This document shows positions 53,620-63,481 of a stretch of DNA of 64,000 nucleotides, in pieces. A program made the translations under genes and the position numbers. Source of the stretch: Desulfonatronovibrio magnus (lineage in GTDB: Bacteria > Desulfobacterota > Desulfovibrionia > Desulfovibrionales > Desulfonatronovibrionaceae); the NCBI RefSeq assembly GCF_000934755.1, contig NZ_KN882181.1, positions 33,524-97,523 on the forward strand, written 5' to 3'. Numbering within the stretch: position 1 is the stretch's first letter; each line of letters begins with the position of its first letter. The notes below the pieces were generated by a model. That model worked only from the letters and a program-made list of their open reading frames with translations. It did not search any database and was not told the origin of the DNA.

Positions 53620-54528
53620 TGGTAAAGAAATTTCAAATTTAATATCCCTGCCGGAAAAGTAGCCCTCAAGCCTGGCTTGAAGAGAGTCAATACTCAAGGT
53701 TTGAACTATCCAGACTGCTTCCAGGTCAGGAATACCGGCAGTAACAGAAATAATCTTTCCATACTCGATTTCTCTTTCCCATGCCTTGAGCAAAGTATCA
53801 AAACTATGAATGCTGTCCATAGTTGTCCACCCGTTTGTATTCAGCACAACAGTATCCACAAAAAAGGCTTCAAAGTCAGAAAGGGAAAAAATAAATTCCC
53901 AGAGGTCAAACCATACATTAGAAAGGTCATAGCCTGAAGCGCTCATCTTATGCGAGCCGTATGCTATTGTTCCAGTCCAGCCTGTCTCTAAAGATCGGTT
54001 CAGGGACAGGCTTGTCCCTGCTTCAGAATCAACCACCACTCCTGTTACCATCTGGAGTTCCATCAGCCTGGCAAAGTCATCCGGAGAAGCCCCCCTTGTG
54101 CTCAGGTCATACGGCCATTGTGTTGAACCAGTATAATAGATCCCGATTCGCTGCAAAATATTTCTCAGTGTTTCAGTTTCCAGCAGAACCTGCATTTGCA
54201 AGTCCATTCCAGCATCATGTTCATTCCAGACAACACCACGATAAGCCTGAACAAGCGCTTCCACATCATCAATATGTTTCATCAGAGATGAGAGCCTGTC
54301 TTCACCCACAGGTTCAGGCATAATCCTGACTACTTCCTGACGCACAGCTTTCTGGAAACCCATGGATAAGGCTCTATCCCGCAACTGTGATGCTGAGGTT
54401 TGTAGCAAGGCTTCCTCATCAACTCTCAGTTCAACCGTCACTGCCTGCCATGCATAAGCTGGAGCGGTTAACAGAATTAGTAAAAAAGACATCATTAAAA
54501 CACTTGCCCTGGGCAAAGTAATTATCAT
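53617..54528 (-). CDS. Exported protein of unknown function (DUF2066-like)
   Basis: The 303-residue protein has a signal peptide (hydrophobic run about residues 10-22, cleavage near APAYA). Then comes a domain with an RDRALSMGFQKAVRQEVVRI helix and a beta-rich remainder. It loosely recalls DUF2066 exported proteins; I am not sure of that. AGGTGG 7 bp upstream supports the start at 54528. The stop codon is supplied by the end of the H repeat. It probably forms an operon with the LPP20-like gene just upstream. Confidence 0.7.
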   Translation of the reverse strand: MIITLPRASVLMMSFLLILLTAPAYAWQAVTVELRVDEEALLQTSASQLRDRALSMGFQKAVRQEVVRIMPEPVGEDRLSSLMKHIDDVEALVQAYRGVVWNEHDAGMDLQMQVLLETETLRNILQRIGIYYTGSTQWPYDLSTRGASPDDFARLMELQMVTGVVVDSEAGTSLSLNRSLETGWTGTIAYGSHKMSASGYDLSNVWFDLWEFIFSLSDFEAFFVDTVVLNTNGWTTMDSIHSFDTLLKAWEREIEYGKIISVTAGIPDLEAVWIVQTLSIDSLQARLEGYFSGRDIKFEISLP

Positions 54529-54626
54529 AAACAACCACCTGATTTTTATATCAAAGAAATAAATAACTTGAGAGTTAACAAGGAACTTGAGAAACAACAG
54601 TGAATTACGTTTCCAGCCGCCTCATA

Positions 54627-55466
54627 TCAGGGCATCAAAATAGTAACATTACAACCATCCGCACTCCTGCTCAAGGCCTCAACAAACCTTTCAGAGCTTT
54701 CATCGCTTAGCATAATATCTGTATTATTATCGCCATGTGCTCCCATTGCCCTCAGCCACAAAGTCTGTCCGTCAGGCAGTGCCGGCCTGAAAAATCTTGC
54801 TGAATCTGTGTTGCGAATATAGTTAATCAAAGCTTTGGTGTTTGCCCTGTCCGGCCCCAGAGTGGATGCTCTGAAAAGCATGCTGCCCTGACCGTCAACT
54901 ATTGCAGGCACTATAGCTGGGAAAATATCTACATCAGCCGTGTCTATAAAAACTCTGCATTGTCCGGCTAACACTGATTCAGAAGTACTCTTGACCCCTG
55001 ATTCAGGCGAGACAAAAAACAATTCAGGTATGAAATGTCTTGTTTCACGGTCCTGCAAGTCAAGAACTACATAAACTTCCTTGAGAAACCTGGAACCTGG
55101 AACCCTTGTTCGATGAGCAACAACAATCTGACGGGTCAAATGGGACAGGGAAGATTTGACTCTCTGATCATTGTCTGCGATTTCGCCGACAGTACTGGAA
55201 GAATCTAAGTATATCCGGTTTAAATCATCATAAAGGTTTCTGGTTGCCCTGATCCTTGCCTGCCGCTCTGCCAGAATAGATTTCTGGGCCACATCTTCTC
55301 CTGAATTTGTGAAAGAGGATACTCCTGTTGATAAGATCCTGCTTTGTGTCCAATCCACCCTGGTAGCTTCATAACGTTGTATAAAACTATCATCCACAAC
55401 CCCCTGTTGAGCTGATAAGGTGCTTACACAGCCAAAAAAGAAAAAAAACAGAAAAAAGAATTTCAT
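54627..55466 (-). CDS. Exported LPP20/FlgT-like protein
   Basis: The 279-residue product begins with a very hydrophobic signal (KFFFLFFFFFGC), which may be a lipoprotein signal because a Cys follows, although the lipobox is imperfect. The central part (about 60-150; ERQARIRATRNLYDDLNRIY and VKSSLSHLTRQIVVAHRTRV) resembles LPP20 domains of surface and flagellar accessory proteins. AAGGA favours the ATG at 55466. The gene pair 54627/53617 lies downstream of miaA. Confidence 0.72.
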   Translation of the reverse strand: MKFFFLFFFFFGCVSTLSAQQGVVDDSFIQRYEATRVDWTQSRILSTGVSSFTNSGEDVAQKSILAERQARIRATRNLYDDLNRIYLDSSSTVGEIADNDQRVKSSLSHLTRQIVVAHRTRVPGSRFLKEVYVVLDLQDRETRHFIPELFFVSPESGVKSTSESVLAGQCRVFIDTADVDIFPAIVPAIVDGQGSMLFRASTLGPDRANTKALINYIRNTDSARFFRPALPDGQTLWLRAMGAHGDNNTDIMLSDESSERFVEALSRSADGCNVTILMP

Positions 55467-55524
55467 CGCCATTTCCTTACACCCTTAACCCGGACCGCCG
55501 GTAACGTGCAACGTTTCCAGTCCG

Positions 55525-56487
55525 TTAAGCCTCGTTGTTGAACAGCTTGTATATATTTTGAATTTCTTCATGGTCAAGCCAGTGAACATTGTGATCTTTT
55601 CTAAACCAGGTAAGCTGTCTTTTTGCATAGGCCCTGGTACTTTTATACCAGTTGTCCATGGCCTGTTCCAGGCTTGCATCTCCCTTCAAAAAACTGATTA
55701 TTTCACGACAGCCAATACCTGAAAAAGCAGGACAATTTTCATTATATCCGGATTTTTTCCAAGCCCTGCCAACCTCGTCCAAAGCACCTTTATCCATCAT
55801 TTTATCAATGCGCAACCTGAGCCAGGGGGCAAGTTCAGTCAAGCCTTTTGTTATGCCGATTTTGAGGGCTTGAAAACGCGGAGTCTTGTTCTGATCTCTA
55901 TGCCATTGGGAAAAAGTAACCCCAGTAGTTTTAAAAACAGCCAGTGCTCTGGATATTTTCTGTTTATCCTTAGAGCTTATTGTGGCGGAGTATTCAGGGT
56001 CTACTCTTTCCAGCTCATCTCTTAAGGGTTCAACTCCATATTTTTCAAGCTGATTCTTAAGCTCTTCAGCCACAGTTGGAGATATTTGAGGAATATCAGC
56101 CAGACCGTATATTAATGAACGTAGATAAAGACCAGTTCCCCCAACAAGAACTGGAAGATTGCCACGCTCATGAACAGTGGCAATGGTCTGAGTGGCCATA
56201 TCTACAAATTTTCCGGCACTGACCCGGTCAAACAGGTTAAGAAAACCATATAAGTGATGAGGACAAATCAGCTGTTCTTCCGGTGAGGGTTGAGCAGTAA
56301 CAACAGGCAGGTCGGCATATACCTGTCTGGAATCAAAGTTAATAATCTCTAACGGAATTTTACCGGCCATTTCCAAGGCCAGATCATTCTTGCCGCTGCC
56401 GGTTGGTCCAAGTATACATACTATCTCAAATTTTTCTTCCAGAAGTTGTGCAAGGGCACCACCCTTCAAACTCGTCTGATCATTCAT
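55525..56487 (-). CDS. miaA: tRNA dimethylallyltransferase
   Basis: Adds a dimethylallyl group to A37 of tRNAs reading UNN codons. The 320-residue protein has the P-loop GPTGSGKNDLA, the NFDSRQVYADL and VGGTGLYLRSLI segments and the C-terminal TRAYAKRQLTWFR motif. The ATG at 56487 directly follows the coaD stop; a TTG at 56493 overlaps it. The cluster rsmD-coaD-miaA is tightly packed. Confidence 0.96.
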   Translation of the reverse strand: MNDQTSLKGGALAQLLEEKFEIVCILGPTGSGKNDLALEMAGKIPLEIINFDSRQVYADLPVVTAQPSPEEQLICPHHLYGFLNLFDRVSAGKFVDMATQTIATVHERGNLPVLVGGTGLYLRSLIYGLADIPQISPTVAEELKNQLEKYGVEPLRDELERVDPEYSATISSKDKQKISRALAVFKTTGVTFSQWHRDQNKTPRFQALKIGITKGLTELAPWLRLRIDKMMDKGALDEVGRAWKKSGYNENCPAFSGIGCREIISFLKGDASLEQAMDNWYKSTRAYAKRQLTWFRKDHNVHWLDHEEIQNIYKLFNNEA

Positions 56488-56489
56488 AT

Positions 56490-57002
56490 TCAAGATATCT
56501 TATCTTTGGGCTGATGACCGTATCGGGCATAAAGCCTCTTTTCAACATTAGGCGGGACAAGTCCTTTTATTTCCCCCCCAAGACGGGCAACATCCTTAAT
56601 AATGGTAGAACTGATATAAAGCCATTTATATTCAGTCATAAGAAAAACTGTGTGGATATTCCGATCAAGACGTCTGTTCATCAATGCCATCTGAAACTCG
56701 TACTCAAAGTCCGCTACAGCCCGCATGCCGCGCAAAATGGCAACAGCCTTTCTTTCTTTTACATATTCCACCAGCAGTCCTTCAAATGGCTCAACTTTTA
56801 TCCTGTCCTTGCCATCAAATATTTCCCTTGCCATCTCCACTCTTTCATCCAGAGTAAACAGAGGATTTTTGGGAGAATGCAACGCCACAGCTACCAGAAT
56901 TTCATCAAATATATCCAGTCCGCGCAGTATTAAACTTACATGACCATTGGTCATGGGGTCAAAAGTACCCGGATAAACCGCAGACTTTACTGTTTTTTCC
57001 AT
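56490..57002 (-). CDS. coaD: Phosphopantetheine adenylyltransferase
   Basis: Penultimate step of coenzyme A synthesis. The 170-residue nucleotidyltransferase has YPGTFDPMTNGH (the T/HxGH nucleotide motif), RGMRAVADFEYEFQMA and the YISSTIIKDVARLGG segment. It overlaps the end of rsmD by 16 bp, a common pairing in bacteria. Confidence 0.97.
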   Translation of the reverse strand: MEKTVKSAVYPGTFDPMTNGHVSLILRGLDIFDEILVAVALHSPKNPLFTLDERVEMAREIFDGKDRIKVEPFEGLLVEYVKERKAVAILRGMRAVADFEYEFQMALMNRRLDRNIHTVFLMTEYKWLYISSTIIKDVARLGGEIKGLVPPNVEKRLYARYGHQPKDKIS

Positions 57003-57547
57003 ATAAGAATCCTTGTCTGTCCATAACTTTTATCTTTAAGTAATAAAAGATGGTCTGAAAAGTGTACATTAATGTTTGGATCATTTTCTATTTCCGCACA
57101 AATCAAGCCATTATGCTTGACATGTGATCCTGTAATTAAAGACTGCATTACTGGTTCAAGTATATTTTTTCCATAAGGAGGATCAACAAAAATCAGATCA
57201 AACTCTCCATGATCTGACTTTTTCAAGAAGCTCAAAACATTATTTTTAATTACCTGAGCCTTACCGTCTGCAAGGCTTAAGGAGGCAATATTTTGCCTGA
57301 TCAATGCGCAGGCAGAAGCACTGTTTTCAACAAACAACGCTTGGCTCCCTCCACGGCTTAATGTTTCAAAACCCAGAGAACCGCTACCCGCGAACAAGTC
57401 CAGCACTCTTGTTGTTTCCCAGACCAGGCCAGGTGCCTCAAGCATGGAAAAAAGAGCTTCCCTGACCTTGCCTGTAGCCGGTCTATAACCAGGACCAGAT
57501 CCGGTTTTAAGCTGTCTGCCTTTAAGGCTGCCGGCAATAATTCTCAT
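56987..57547 (-). CDS. rsmD: 16S rRNA (guanine(966)-N(2))-methyltransferase
   Basis: SAM-dependent methylation of the small-subunit rRNA. The 186 residues start MRIIAGSLKGRQLKT, contain the SAM motif VLDLFAGSGSLGFE and the catalytic DPPYG motif. Overlap with coaD suggests coupled translation. Confidence 0.96.
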   Translation of the reverse strand: MRIIAGSLKGRQLKTGSGPGYRPATGKVREALFSMLEAPGLVWETTRVLDLFAGSGSLGFETLSRGGSQALFVENSASACALIRQNIASLSLADGKAQVIKNNVLSFLKKSDHGEFDLIFVDPPYGKNILEPVMQSLITGSHVKHNGLICAEIENDPNINVHFSDHLLLLKDKSYGQTRILIWKKQ

Positions 57548-57623
57548 TCATTACTTATCATGTTTTGCAGTCAAACCCCATGATTTTGGGTTACTTACTA
57601 AAGTAATTGACATAAAATTTTAA

Positions 57624-59270
57624 TCAATTATCAGTAGAGTTGGAATCTGAGTCAGCAAGATGTAAGGAGGAAATTATTTTGGACAAGATCGTTCCTGCTT
57701 CCAGGGCATCATCACGCATTTCCACCTGTTCAGTCCAGCTTTTGGAACTGACGATATTTTTATTATCAGCCAGTCTGCTGACCTTGCCCTGCAACTCCTC
57801 CAGAACATAGTCCCAATTGATTCTGGGCGATTCTAAGCCAGGCTCCATTCTCGACTCATAAACTCTGTTGGGTTTGAGCAGGCACTCTTCAAGATATTCA
57901 GGTATATGCACTTCGTGATCAAATTTCTCCCTGATTAATTCAGACAGTACTTTCTGGCTTTCATATTCTCCATGCATAAGAAAAACTTTCATGCCGTGAT
58001 TCTGGAAGTGCGAAAGCCAGTCAAGGATATGGCTTTGACCAGCATGAGCAGAAAATCCATTAATGGTGAAAACTCTGGCCTTTACCGCCAGTTCTTCACC
58101 GAGAATTTTGATTGTTTTGGCTCCGTCCACAATTTTTCGTCCAGGAGTGCCTTTGGCCTGAAAGCCTACAAAGACTATACTTGCTCCCTTTTTCCAGATA
58201 TTGTGTCGAAGATGATGCTTAACCCGGCCTGCATTAGCCATTCCACTGGCTGATATGATAATGGCCGGCCCCTTATAAGTATTAATACTCATAGACTGAG
58301 AAGCAGTTTCCATGAGCTTTAAATTTGGAAGCTTCAAGGGATCTTCGCCAGCCTTAAAAAACCCCCTGGTTTTGGAGTCAAAATAGCTGTAGTGCTTGCT
58401 GAATATCTGGGTAGCCCTTATGGCTAGAGGACTGTCCAAGAAGATGGGCATATCCTCTGGAAGCCTGCCTTCTTTATGAAGCAGATAGAAGGAATAAAGG
58501 ACTTCCTGAGTTCTTTCCAGGGCAAAGGCTGGAATAATAACCTTTTGCCCCTCATTATAACTGTAATTAACAGCTTCAAGAAGTTCGTCCCGGCTCTGGT
58601 CTTCGTTCTTATGGTCCCTGTTTCCGTAGGTTGATTCCATAAATAAAAAATCAGCCACTTCAGAATAACTGGGATTGCGAACCAGGAGCTGATTGGGACG
58701 TCCCAGATCTCCGGAAAAAACCAGTTTGACCCTTTTATCATTCTCTTCTTGTATGCGGATTTCTATAATGGATGAACCCAGGATATGGCCGGCATCCTTA
58801 TATAGAACATGGACCCCGTTACAAGGTGAGAACTCTTCATTGTACTCCACAGGATGGACCAGTTTCATGGCTTTAAAAACATCACCGGATTTATAAAGTG
58901 GCATTACACCCGGCTTCCCATGCCTGGAAAGTTTCTTGCTTTTCCATTCCGCCTCCATTTCCTGAATAAAAGCACTGTCTGTGAGCATGATCTCCAATAG
59001 ATCCACAGTTGGTGGAGTAGCATATACTTTACCTTTGAACCCTTTTTGCACAAGCCTGGGCAGCAGTCCGCAATGATCAATGTGGGCGTGGGTAATCATT
59101 ATGAAGCTGATACTGGCAGGATCGTATAGATCAATGTTCCAGTTTCTTTTTTCAATCTCACTGTTGCCCTGGTGCAGTCCACAGTCCACGGCAAATCTTT
59201 TTCCCTGAACTTCCATCATGTAGCATGAGCCGGTAACCCCTCTGGCAGCTCCTAAAAATCTGACTTTCAT
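57624..59270 (-). CDS. Beta-CASP metallo-beta-lactamase RNase-like protein
   Basis: The 548-residue protein has the MBL motifs (THAHIDHCGLLPR, the SGDLGRP Asp and late His residues), the beta-CASP insertion (about 185-360) and the RMMBL C-terminal motif region (FTINGFSAHAGQ, MHGEYESQ). It belongs with CPSF73/YSH1-like ribonucleases found in many bacteria and is likely to process RNA; its substrate is unknown. AAGGAAG favours the ATG at 59270 over a GTG at 59276. A short AAGTAACTGG / GGGCACAGCCC repeat scrap lies just upstream. Confidence 0.9.
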   Translation of the reverse strand: MKVRFLGAARGVTGSCYMMEVQGKRFAVDCGLHQGNSEIEKRNWNIDLYDPASISFIMITHAHIDHCGLLPRLVQKGFKGKVYATPPTVDLLEIMLTDSAFIQEMEAEWKSKKLSRHGKPGVMPLYKSGDVFKAMKLVHPVEYNEEFSPCNGVHVLYKDAGHILGSSIIEIRIQEENDKRVKLVFSGDLGRPNQLLVRNPSYSEVADFLFMESTYGNRDHKNEDQSRDELLEAVNYSYNEGQKVIIPAFALERTQEVLYSFYLLHKEGRLPEDMPIFLDSPLAIRATQIFSKHYSYFDSKTRGFFKAGEDPLKLPNLKLMETASQSMSINTYKGPAIIISASGMANAGRVKHHLRHNIWKKGASIVFVGFQAKGTPGRKIVDGAKTIKILGEELAVKARVFTINGFSAHAGQSHILDWLSHFQNHGMKVFLMHGEYESQKVLSELIREKFDHEVHIPEYLEECLLKPNRVYESRMEPGLESPRINWDYVLEELQGKVSRLADNKNIVSSKSWTEQVEMRDDALEAGTILSKIISSLHLADSDSNSTDN

Positions 59271-59348
59271 ATTCACTTCCTTAAATATATTACCTCAGCA
59301 CAGCTTACAAGTAACTGGAATCGGATTGTGGGCACAGCCCGCATTAGA

Positions 59349-60281
59349 CTATATATCCTGGAAACCTTCTTTTCCAAGATAAACAGCCCTGCCTGAAAGA
59401 TCATCCGGCAAAACCCCCTGGCTGTTGATCCATTGCCACAAGTGTGAAAAACACTTTTCACTGTCGCCAAAAGCTGCGTCCACCATAACGCACCTGAACA
59501 CTCCGCACAAAGAGAACTCCATTGGACCGGAAGCAAACTCCCCTATACTCATCCCTTCTACCGCTTTGAAAACCCTGCTGAGCAGTCCAGAAAAGCAGTC
59601 ATAATCACAGTCCCCTGACATAATGCATATTTTATTCTGATGAATGCGACCTACCCGATCGTAATTTCGCAAAGATTTACTTAAGAAGCGCAACACTTCT
59701 TTTTTGGCATGATCCACAAAATCCGGACTCAAACTGGCTTCCAGCCATTCACGTCCATTAAAATCAAGAACAGCAACAGACAACCAGCCCTTTTTCCGGC
59801 CAAGACGATTGACCTCACTTCGCAAATCTTTTTCTAATCCTGCCAGGTTCAGGGCATTGCTGTCAGGATCAAAATAAATCATATTTTTTAATCTTAAAAA
59901 CTCATCAAGCCTGCGCAGACCATTTTTGGTTCTCCATCTGAGCTCACTGGAAAGCCATGGTTTGATGATAAAATCATCAGCACCTGCCATGTTTTCAACG
60001 ATGGACTCTCTTTGCCATTCATGGCCCATCAGGATTATATGCGGTGTCTCCCTGCCCTCTTCTACCAGCCTTTTAGTCAGGATTCTGCAGAAATCCAGGC
60101 CGTCCAGGCCATTTTGATCCATTGAGGCCAGTATGACGCCATAGTACTCATCCTCCAAAAGAGTTAGAGCTTGAAAATGGGAATGCACCACAACCGTGCG
60201 CACATTTAAATTTTGCAGGTCTCGGACAATCTCCCGAGCCTCATATTTATCAGGTTCAATAATCAGGATAGTATGGATCAT
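59349..60281 (-). CDS. Pseudo-receiver with degenerate GGDEF domain
   Basis: The 310-residue protein has a receiver-like fold (about 3-120) followed by a GGDEF-like fold (about 135-305). The receiver phosphoacceptor Asp is Ser (S53 in VILASMDQNGLDG), although D9-like acidic residues and a late Lys (IIKPW) remain. The GGDEF motif is replaced (GRIHQNKICIM), so diguanylate cyclase activity is unlikely. It probably works by protein-protein contact. Before element E3 inserted it would have been about 28 bp from the ntrY-like kinase gene, which suggests a functional pair. Confidence 0.78.
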   Translation of the reverse strand: MIHTILIIEPDKYEAREIVRDLQNLNVRTVVVHSHFQALTLLEDEYYGVILASMDQNGLDGLDFCRILTKRLVEEGRETPHIILMGHEWQRESIVENMAGADDFIIKPWLSSELRWRTKNGLRRLDEFLRLKNMIYFDPDSNALNLAGLEKDLRSEVNRLGRKKGWLSVAVLDFNGREWLEASLSPDFVDHAKKEVLRFLSKSLRNYDRVGRIHQNKICIMSGDCDYDCFSGLLSRVFKAVEGMSIGEFASGPMEFSLCGVFRCVMVDAAFGDSEKCFSHLWQWINSQGVLPDDLSGRAVYLGKEGFQDI

Positions 60282-60312
60282 TTTTTCAAAAGTAATTTTT
60301 ACATCTTTTTTT

Positions 60313-60493
60313 GTAATATTTTAGCACTGCAGCGACATTTTGTGTTAATTACTGCATCGGCCACCGGGAACAGGCAATACCGGACCCACTTGAGCTTCAA
60401 ACGAGGCTTTAAACTTATTCTACTTTAAACAATCGGGAACTGGAAAATCCAGTCCCCATTCACCATACCACATGCAAATTGCCAGACTATTAC
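60313..60493. mobile_element. Miniature element E3 at the 3' end of the ntrY-like gene
   Basis: Ends GTAATATTTTAGC and GCCAGACTATTAC are diverged E-family inverted repeats. Flanks CTTTTTTT (60305-60312) and CTTTTTTA (60494-60501) look like an 8-bp target duplication with one change; the right copy includes the kinase stop codon. The interior has an H-type end (GCACTGCAGCGACATTTTGT) joined to the E core, with the D centre lost. Confidence 0.7.
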
Positions 60494-60498
60494 CTTTT

Positions 60499-62721
60499 TT
60501 AAGCCTCTTTTATCTGCTGGCTTGTAACAGCCGGCAGTTCAACAACGAATACAGAGCCCTCCGGCTTGTTCCTTTTGACCCTGACATATCCGCCGTGATC
60601 AGAAACAATTGATTTGACAATGGCCAGCCCCAGACCGGTTCCTTCCTTTTTGCTGGAATAGTAAGGCTCAAACATTCTGGCCCTCTCTTCTGAAGTCAAT
60701 TCAGGTCCATTATCAGCCACTTCCACAAATACTCTTTTGAGCTGAAAGTCATAATCTACAACAATTTCTACCTTACCCTGCTTTCTTGTGGACAGAGCTT
60801 CAGTTGCATTGAGCAGAAGGTTCATGAACACTCTTTTAAGGGCTTCACGATCAAAATTAAATTCTGGAATTTCGGAGATAAATTGTAATTTCCATTCTAT
60901 TTTTCTATGGCTTTGCCTGAAAATGGAAACAACTTCTTCTAATAATGTATCCAAACGGTCAAGTTTGACTTTTACTTCAGGGAGCTTGGCAAAGGCTGAA
61001 AATTCTCGGACCATCTGCTGCAGATTCTCAACCTGCCTGATAATAAGGCTGGTGCACTCAGTAAAAGACTTGTCTGAAATAATTGCCGAAAATTTTTTAT
61101 CTAACCTTTGTGTGGATAATTTGATTGGTGTCAGTGGATTTTTGATTTCATGGGCGATTCTTTGGGCTACTTCTCTCCATGCAGCCATGCGCTGCATTTT
61201 CTCAAGCTCTGTTATATCCTCAAAAACAGCCACAATCCCGTAAATATCACCCTTTTCTCCTCTGAGTATTACCGCATTTACCAGAATTTTGACCATCCTG
61301 CCATGAACTTCAATATCTAACTGTCTCTGCCACTGGGATTCCGGCAGATCTTTTAGTTGATTCAGTACGTCCCTGACTAAATTTCCATACTCTCCACCCA
61401 CCAGGTCCAGGGGATGCCACCCCGTAAGTTTTCTGCTGTCCAGGCCAAGGATGAACTCTGCAGCCTTGTTGACAGTGGTGATTTTACCTTCCTGATCAAC
61501 TGAAATAACTCCGGCTGTTATATTATCAAGCACAGCCTGCATATATCGCCCCCGAGCCTCGAGCTCTTCGTTCTGGGCCACCTGCATTGCATTTGCTTCT
61601 GTCAGATTCTTCCTGGTTTTTTCGAGATCCATGGCCATTTTATTGAAAGAACGAACCAGCATTCCAAGTTCATCGTCTGATTGATCCTCAAGACGGACAC
61701 CAAGGTCACCCTTGGCAATGCGCTCCGTACCTTGAGCCAGAGCCATAACCGGCTGGGAAATTTCTCTGGAAAGTTTAAATCCGTACCAGATGGAACCAAA
61801 AATTATCAATAAAGTAATAACTCCAAGAATGGTATAAAGGGCTACCTTAAGAGGATATTTTATAGTTTCCAGTTTGCGGTATTCATCAATACCTCGCACA
61901 ATACCTTCAAGCCTGGCTAAAAGGCCCTGATCAACTGTCTGCCCAATTATCAGAAAGCCAGTCCTGGCATCATCAACAGGCATTACCCCCAATACAAGAT
62001 CTCCTGATTCACCTGACCACATCCCAGACCAGTAGACAGGCCTTTGCAGGAGATCCGACCAGGGAACAGCAGCTTTTAGATCAGGCCACCTTATGTTCCA
62101 TTCCTGGGTGGCATGCCAGTTCTGCTCCTTCAACTCTGCATTAATGACTCCCAAGAGAGTCAGGTCATGCTCATCATGCTTCTTGGCTCTGAGAAAATTA
62201 TCCATTCCCCTGCCACCCCAAAGATATTCATTCTGACGAATCTGCTGGATGGTGGATTCAGCACGTACCTCAAGGCCTTTTTTAACAGAGTTATAAAATA
62301 TCTGACCCACTTCCAGTGACTGAGTCATGGAACTGGCAACCTGTTCCTGAAACCAGTAATCAACTGATGTCTGAACAAAACGCACTGCTATGAAAAACAT
62401 TAATAAAACAGGAACGATGGACAGAGATACAAAGGCCATAACCAGCCTGGTTCTGAGTTTTGAGCCCAGCACCTTGCGCCTGCGTTCAATAATGAGCTTG
62501 AACACATTACGAGCCACCAGGAACAGCACAAGCAGCAGAAGAATAAAATTGAGATTAAAAAAGGCCAGAAACAGGTAGGAGTCAACCCCGAAGTATTGGA
62601 GTTCAATCCAGGTGAGCATGCCTATCAAGGCCACCGCACCAAGCGCAAGAAGAAGATCCCGGCGTTTTTTTCTTTTTTCTCTGGCCCATGAGGCAGTGTG
62701 GGTATGGGAATTGTCAGCCAT
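60499..62721 (-). CDS. NtrY-like sensor histidine kinase
   Basis: The 740-residue membrane kinase has three hydrophobic segments near the N-terminus (about 22-45, 52-72, 90-112), a periplasmic region, another helix (about 290-310), HAMP (about 312-365), PAS (about 385-495), HisKA (ends with AHEIKNPLTPIKLSTQRL, catalytic His) and HATPase ([21 protein letters not shown]). This resembles NtrY of nitrogen and redox control. No NtrX-type regulator is adjacent; the next gene encodes a pseudo-receiver. Confidence 0.93.
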   Translation of the reverse strand: MADNSHTHTASWAREKRKKRRDLLLALGAVALIGMLTWIELQYFGVDSYLFLAFFNLNFILLLLVLFLVARNVFKLIIERRRKVLGSKLRTRLVMAFVSLSIVPVLLMFFIAVRFVQTSVDYWFQEQVASSMTQSLEVGQIFYNSVKKGLEVRAESTIQQIRQNEYLWGGRGMDNFLRAKKHDEHDLTLLGVINAELKEQNWHATQEWNIRWPDLKAAVPWSDLLQRPVYWSGMWSGESGDLVLGVMPVDDARTGFLIIGQTVDQGLLARLEGIVRGIDEYRKLETIKYPLKVALYTILGVITLLIIFGSIWYGFKLSREISQPVMALAQGTERIAKGDLGVRLEDQSDDELGMLVRSFNKMAMDLEKTRKNLTEANAMQVAQNEELEARGRYMQAVLDNITAGVISVDQEGKITTVNKAAEFILGLDSRKLTGWHPLDLVGGEYGNLVRDVLNQLKDLPESQWQRQLDIEVHGRMVKILVNAVILRGEKGDIYGIVAVFEDITELEKMQRMAAWREVAQRIAHEIKNPLTPIKLSTQRLDKKFSAIISDKSFTECTSLIIRQVENLQQMVREFSAFAKLPEVKVKLDRLDTLLEEVVSIFRQSHRKIEWKLQFISEIPEFNFDREALKRVFMNLLLNATEALSTRKQGKVEIVVDYDFQLKRVFVEVADNGPELTSEERARMFEPYYSSKKEGTGLGLAIVKSIVSDHGGYVRVKRNKPEGSVFVVELPAVTSQQIKEA

Positions 62722-62867
62722 TTATTCGTATACTCAAAAGTTCCACAGGGCCCCTTTTGGTGTATTTATAAGGATTCACCTGGCAAGGGGAACTTTCTTC
62801 TTTGTGCCCATTGTGTTTTAATGGTTCAAATATTTAACCTGGGTTGTGGTCAAGGTTCGTAATAAAG

Positions 62868-63428
62868 TTACAGAGAAAATTCCATTTCGTACCTTATTGC
62901 CTTAGCCAAATCCCATGACCAGAAAAAAAGCGTCCTTTTTATCCATTTAGGAACCCCTTTGGAAATGAGACGAATTTGAATCCTGACCACATACTTGCGT
63001 CCTGGTTCAAGTTCAATCAGAGGGGCAAGCGGGACATCAATACCTTCAAATATCTTTACAAAATCATATTCTTCAAAACTGTCCATAGTTTTGCGCTCAT
63101 CAGGATAAAGCACAACATATTGTCCGCTAAGCAGATCTTTTTCCAGTCCCACCTCATGCTGCTGAGAGGATAATGGAAAGTCCGGAAAAAACATCCTTTT
63201 TTTCAGAAGCTTAACGTCATAGATAATGGCAAGCTTGGAGCCACTGTCTATATATGATTTCATGTAATTAAATTCTTCAACATCAATGGAAAACCTTGCT
63301 GTAAGGTATTCTCCGCGGGTATCAATGACAAAGCTCGAAAGCTCAAGGCTCTGCGCACTTCCACGTTGAGGAAGCAGCAGGCTGAAACAGAAGATTGCCA
63401 GGAAAATGAGTATATATCTAAATTTCAT
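62868..63428 (-). CDS. DUF4390 exported protein
   Basis: The 186-residue protein has a signal peptide (about 1-25, ending GSAQS) and a beta-rich domain (SFVIDTRGEYLTARFSIDVE ... RKYVVRIQIRLIS) typical of DUF4390. These genes are often found beside NtrY-like kinases, as here (147 bp upstream), suggesting a periplasmic input or accessory role. The start at 63428 is chosen to begin at the signal peptide; no good ribosome site is visible. Confidence 0.85.
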   Translation of the reverse strand: MKFRYILIFLAIFCFSLLLPQRGSAQSLELSSFVIDTRGEYLTARFSIDVEEFNYMKSYIDSGSKLAIIYDVKLLKKRMFFPDFPLSSQQHEVGLEKDLLSGQYVVLYPDERKTMDSFEEYDFVKIFEGIDVPLAPLIELEPGRKYVVRIQIRLISKGVPKWIKRTLFFWSWDLAKAIRYEMEFSL

Positions 63429-63481
63429 AATCGTAAGTATTGAAAGATTTACCCTGTGCAAACAGAAATTAATGAAGCTTC

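Noticed and set aside
60499-62721. Assigning the gene as ntrY of a complete NtrYX system.
   Set aside because: The domain order fits, but no NtrX-type regulator is adjacent, so only NtrY-like is claimed.
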